This document shows, one piece after another, positions 30,508 through 30,840 of a stretch of 30,840 nt of DNA. The position numbers and the translations under genes were made by a program. This DNA is from Bacteroidales bacterium. Its GTDB lineage: Bacteria; Bacteroidota; Bacteroidia; Bacteroidales; UBA932. The notes beneath the pieces are model-generated. The model was not told the origin of the DNA. It did not search any database and saw only the letters and a list, made by a program, of their open reading frames with translations. The stretch spans positions 1 to 30,840 of the forward strand of contig JAEFAI010000027.1 in the NCBI GenBank assembly GCA_016291185.1, in the 5' to 3' direction. Position 1 is the first letter of the stretch; each line of letters opens with the position of its first letter.

Positions 30508-30581
30508 GCCGATGTAGCTCAGTTGGCTAGAGCGTGTGATTTGTAATCTCAAGGTCGTGGGTTCGATTCCCTCCATCGGCT
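30508..30581 (+). tRNA. tRNA-Thr (anticodon TGT)
   Basis: Acceptor arms GCCGATG/CATCGGC, D arm GCTC/GAGC, anticodon loop TTTGTAA and T loop TTCGATT identify tRNA-Thr reading ACA. CCA is not encoded. The anticodon stem (TGTGA/TCTCA) and the T stem (GTGGG/CCCTC) each contain one T-T mismatch, which is unusual; the rest of the cloverleaf is standard. Confidence 0.9.
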
Positions 30582-30607
30582 CACGATCAGCAATGTAAAG
30601 AAAAATT

Positions 30608-30689
30608 GGGCAAGTACCAGAGTGGCCAAATGGGGCAGACTGTAAATCTGCTGGTTTTACCTTCGGTGGTTCGAATCCATCCTTGCCCA
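30608..30689 (+). tRNA. tRNA-Tyr (anticodon GTA)
   Basis: Acceptor GGGCAAG/CTTGCCC, anticodon stem GCAGA/TCTGC with loop CTGTAAA, and a long variable arm mark a class II tRNA-Tyr. CCA is not encoded (discriminator A followed by C). Confidence 0.95.
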
Positions 30690-30726
30690 CTGAAGCGGAA
30701 GTAGGATAAAACGACTACTCCAAAAT

Positions 30727-30798
30727 GCGGGGTTCGTATAATGGCTATTATGCCAGCCTTCCAAGCTGGAAATGGGAGTTCGATTCTCCTACCCCGCT
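30727..30798 (+). tRNA. tRNA-Gly (anticodon TCC)
   Basis: Acceptor GCGGGGT/ACCCCGC, anticodon stem CCAGC/GCTGG with loop CTTCCAA, and T loop TTCGATT give tRNA-Gly reading GGA/GGG. All stems pair, with one wobble pair in the T stem. Confidence 0.95.
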
Positions 30799-30808
30799 CC
30801 AAAATATT

Positions 30809-30840
30809 GCCGATGTAGCTCAGGGGTAGAGCGCATCCTT
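30809..30840 (+). tRNA. tRNA-Thr, cut by the window edge
   Basis: The 5' part GCCGATGTAGCTCAGGGGTA and the start of the anticodon arm GCATCCTT match a threonine tRNA; the anticodon itself is beyond the edge (GGT expected). In many bacteria a Thr-Tyr-Gly-Thr cluster precedes tuf, so tuf may lie just outside. Confidence 0.8.

Overview
The window looks like a GC-rich chromosome segment from a member of Bacteroidota, most likely order Bacteroidales. The evidence is promoter-like TAnnTTTG boxes (some with TTG 19 bases upstream), weak or absent Shine-Dalgarno sequences, an outer-membrane receptor-like protein with a carboxypeptidase-regulatory-like N-terminus, lipoproteins with Bacteroidota-type lipoboxes, and the tRNA order Thr-Tyr-Gly-Thr. 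Genus and species cannot be read from the sequence.

Left flank (1-10172), housekeeping genes: the end of an unknown gene, a large-subunit-type pseudouridine synthase with a long Gly/Arg/Tyr-rich tail, era, a topoisomerase IV A subunit (parC), then recJ on the opposite strand, and lysS, a SpoU/TrmH rRNA methyltransferase and aroE on the plus strand.

Middle (10173-25905), an accessory island of clearly lower GC between aroE and aroK. It carries a TPR-membrane-HTH regulator, a small exported protein, an HlyD adaptor overlapping a C39-peptidase ABC exporter, a small HTH protein, an 80-residue double-glycine precursor peptide, a CPBP protease fused to a DUF2007-like domain, a TolC-like outer-membrane factor, four very small membrane proteins, then a second unit with a thioredoxin-fold lipoprotein, a large outer-membrane beta-barrel protein, a paralogue of one of the small membrane proteins, and a second CPBP protein. 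The simplest reading is a peptide-bacteriocin system: precursor, C39 leader cleavage and type I export (ABC, HlyD, TolC), candidate immunity proteins (CPBP and small membrane proteins) and local regulators. No peptide-modifying enzyme is visible, and the envelope pair (thioredoxin lipoprotein plus barrel) has no obvious assigned role.

Right flank (25906-30840): aroK on the minus strand, then ssb, an MFS transporter, dxs, and a tRNA operon starting from a good promoter at the end of dxs.

The most unusual non-coding signals are (1) two copies of a 128-135 base folded element, one inserted in frame inside the trmH-type gene and one between ssb and the MFS gene, whose stems differ in sequence yet stay complementary; (2) a 22-base inverted repeat placed before two peptide-sized genes of the island; (3) a 39-base element shared by the two regulator/lipoprotein promoters; (4) a 16-base perfect inverted repeat upstream of the exporter genes.
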